A stretch of 64,000 nt of DNA from Sphingomonas mucosissima (GTDB lineage Bacteria; Pseudomonadota; Alphaproteobacteria; Sphingomonadales; Sphingomonadaceae), in assembly GCF_002197665.1 (NCBI RefSeq), contig NZ_NBBJ01000001.1, positions 1,364,001 through 1,428,000 of the forward strand. The letters run 5' to 3'. The position numbers and the translations under genes are program-made. The notes beneath the pieces are model-generated. The model saw only the letters and a list, made by a program, of their open reading frames with translations, did not search any database and was not told the origin of the DNA. Shown piece by piece: positions 63,510-64,000 of the stretch. Numbering within the stretch: position 1 is the stretch's first letter; each line of letters opens with the position of its first letter.

Positions 63510-64000
63510 TCGATCCACTGGCGCTGGCGCAGGCGCTGATCGCCTGTGAAAGCGTGACGCCAGCGCGCGGCGCGGTGTTCGACGTGCTTGAGGCCGCGCT
63601 GGTTCCACTCGGCTTCGTAATCGACCGCTTCACAATCGGCGAGGCACCCGACGGCCCGGTGGAGAACATGCTGGCGGTGCGCGGCAGCGGCGCGCCACAT
63701 ATCGCCTTTGCCGGCCACGTCGATGTGGTGCCACCGGGCGATGGCTGGACGAGCAGCGCCTTTGCTCCGGAGGTCCGTGGCGGATTGCTCTACGGCCGCG
63801 GCGCCGTGGACATGAAAGGCGCGATTGCGGCCTTCGTGGCAGCAGCGGCGCAGGTGCAAGGGCCTGGGACGACGAGCCTCATCATTACCGGCGACGAGGA
63901 AGGTCCGGCCGTCTTCGGCACCCGCGCGCTGATCGATCGCATGTCGGCGCGCGGGCTGAAGCCCGATGCATGCCTGGTGGGCGAGCCGACCTCCACGTCG
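63506..64000 (+). CDS. dapE: Succinyl-diaminopimelate desuccinylase, 3'-truncated
   Basis: DapE removes succinate from N-succinyl-LL-diaminopimelate, a late step of lysine and peptidoglycan precursor synthesis. The ATG at 63506 overlaps the gst TGA (ATGA), and the frame stays open to the window end (165 residues visible). Recognisable M20-family segments are IACESVTPARG, the first metal site AFAGHVDVVPPGDGW, the bridging Asp in YGRGAVDMKG and the catalytic Glu pair in TGDEEGPAVFGT. The C-terminal half lies outside. It links the yidC operon to diaminopimelate synthesis. Confidence 0.93.
   Translation, partial: MIDPLALAQALIACESVTPARGAVFDVLEAALVPLGFVIDRFTIGEAPDGPVENMLAVRGSGAPHIAFAGHVDVVPPGDGWTSSAFAPEVRGGLLYGRGAVDMKGAIAAFVAAAAQVQGPGTTSLIITGDEEGPAVFGTRALIDRMSARGLKPDACLVGEPTSTS

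Noticed and set aside
1..64000. CRISPR arrays, insertion sequences, prophage or defence islands
   Set aside because: I saw no regularly spaced repeats, transposase, integrase, terminal inverted repeats or phage structural genes; the genes are mostly core or common sphingomonad genes.

Overview
The window is a GC-rich chromosomal segment of an alphaproteobacterium, most likely in Sphingomonadales (Sphingomonas-like). The evidence is the pyruvate dehydrogenase E1 pair with a lipoyl domain fused to E1 beta, the TonB-dependent receptor and secreted-peptidase repertoire, the DUF2243 and DUF2254 membrane proteins, an ahcY palindrome of SahR type, and the rpmH-rnpA-yidD-yidC-engB locus. The assignment comes from recognising families, not from a database search. 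Sixty protein genes are supported. I see no rRNA, tRNA, CRISPR array, insertion sequence or prophage. The first gene (mfd) and the last (dapE) run off the window.

Layout. 1-5.7 kb: end of mfd, a stand-alone EAL phosphodiesterase, trmFO, an EF-hand protein and a short squalene/phytoene-synthase-like protein. 5.8-8.7 kb: three Tad-pilus-type genes (a TadG-like VWA protein and two TadE-like pseudopilins). 8.7-18.7 kb: pdhA-pdhB, an MFS-cysK pair, a SleB-type cell wall hydrolase, a MerR-acyl-CoA dehydrogenase operon, hisI with a coupled lipoprotein, and a small Rho_N protein. 18.7-27 kb: purF, an SDR, the four-gene operon HDAC-phrB-cfa-serine hydrolase, and a divergent esterase. 27-32 kb: a TonB-dependent receptor and ahcY. 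32-38.4 kb: two DUF membrane proteins, yqgE, a peroxiredoxin, AMP nucleosidase and two small single-span proteins. 38.4-49.4 kb: an M2 dipeptidase, a hydrolase, a GFA protein, marR-emrA-emrB, asd, an S9 peptidase and a K+ channel. 49.4-56 kb: the ffh-rpsP-rimM-trmD-rplS translation cluster, split by two unrelated genes. 56-64 kb: a GGDEF-EAL protein, a ComM-like AAA ATPase, and the rpmH-rnpA-yidD-yidC-engB-gst-dapE run.

How the genes work together. Many neighbours are joined by ATGA, GTGA or TTGA stop/start overlaps (nine cases), so translational coupling appears to be the dominant organisation. Four regulatory sites can be read with some detail: a perfect 20-bp palindrome upstream of ahcY; a dyad between the -35 and -10 of a probably leaderless MerR gene that heads the acyl-CoA dehydrogenase operon; an inverted repeat just upstream of a probably leaderless marR in front of emrAB; and two GGAAAC-N16/17-CGTT elements, resembling EcfG general-stress promoters, each in front of a small membrane protein. 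I found no clear new defence or mobile system. The most unusual arrangements are the interrupted ffh-rplS cluster, where trmD and rplS are coupled to a secreted serine hydrolase, and the HDAC-photolyase-Cfa-serine hydrolase operon.
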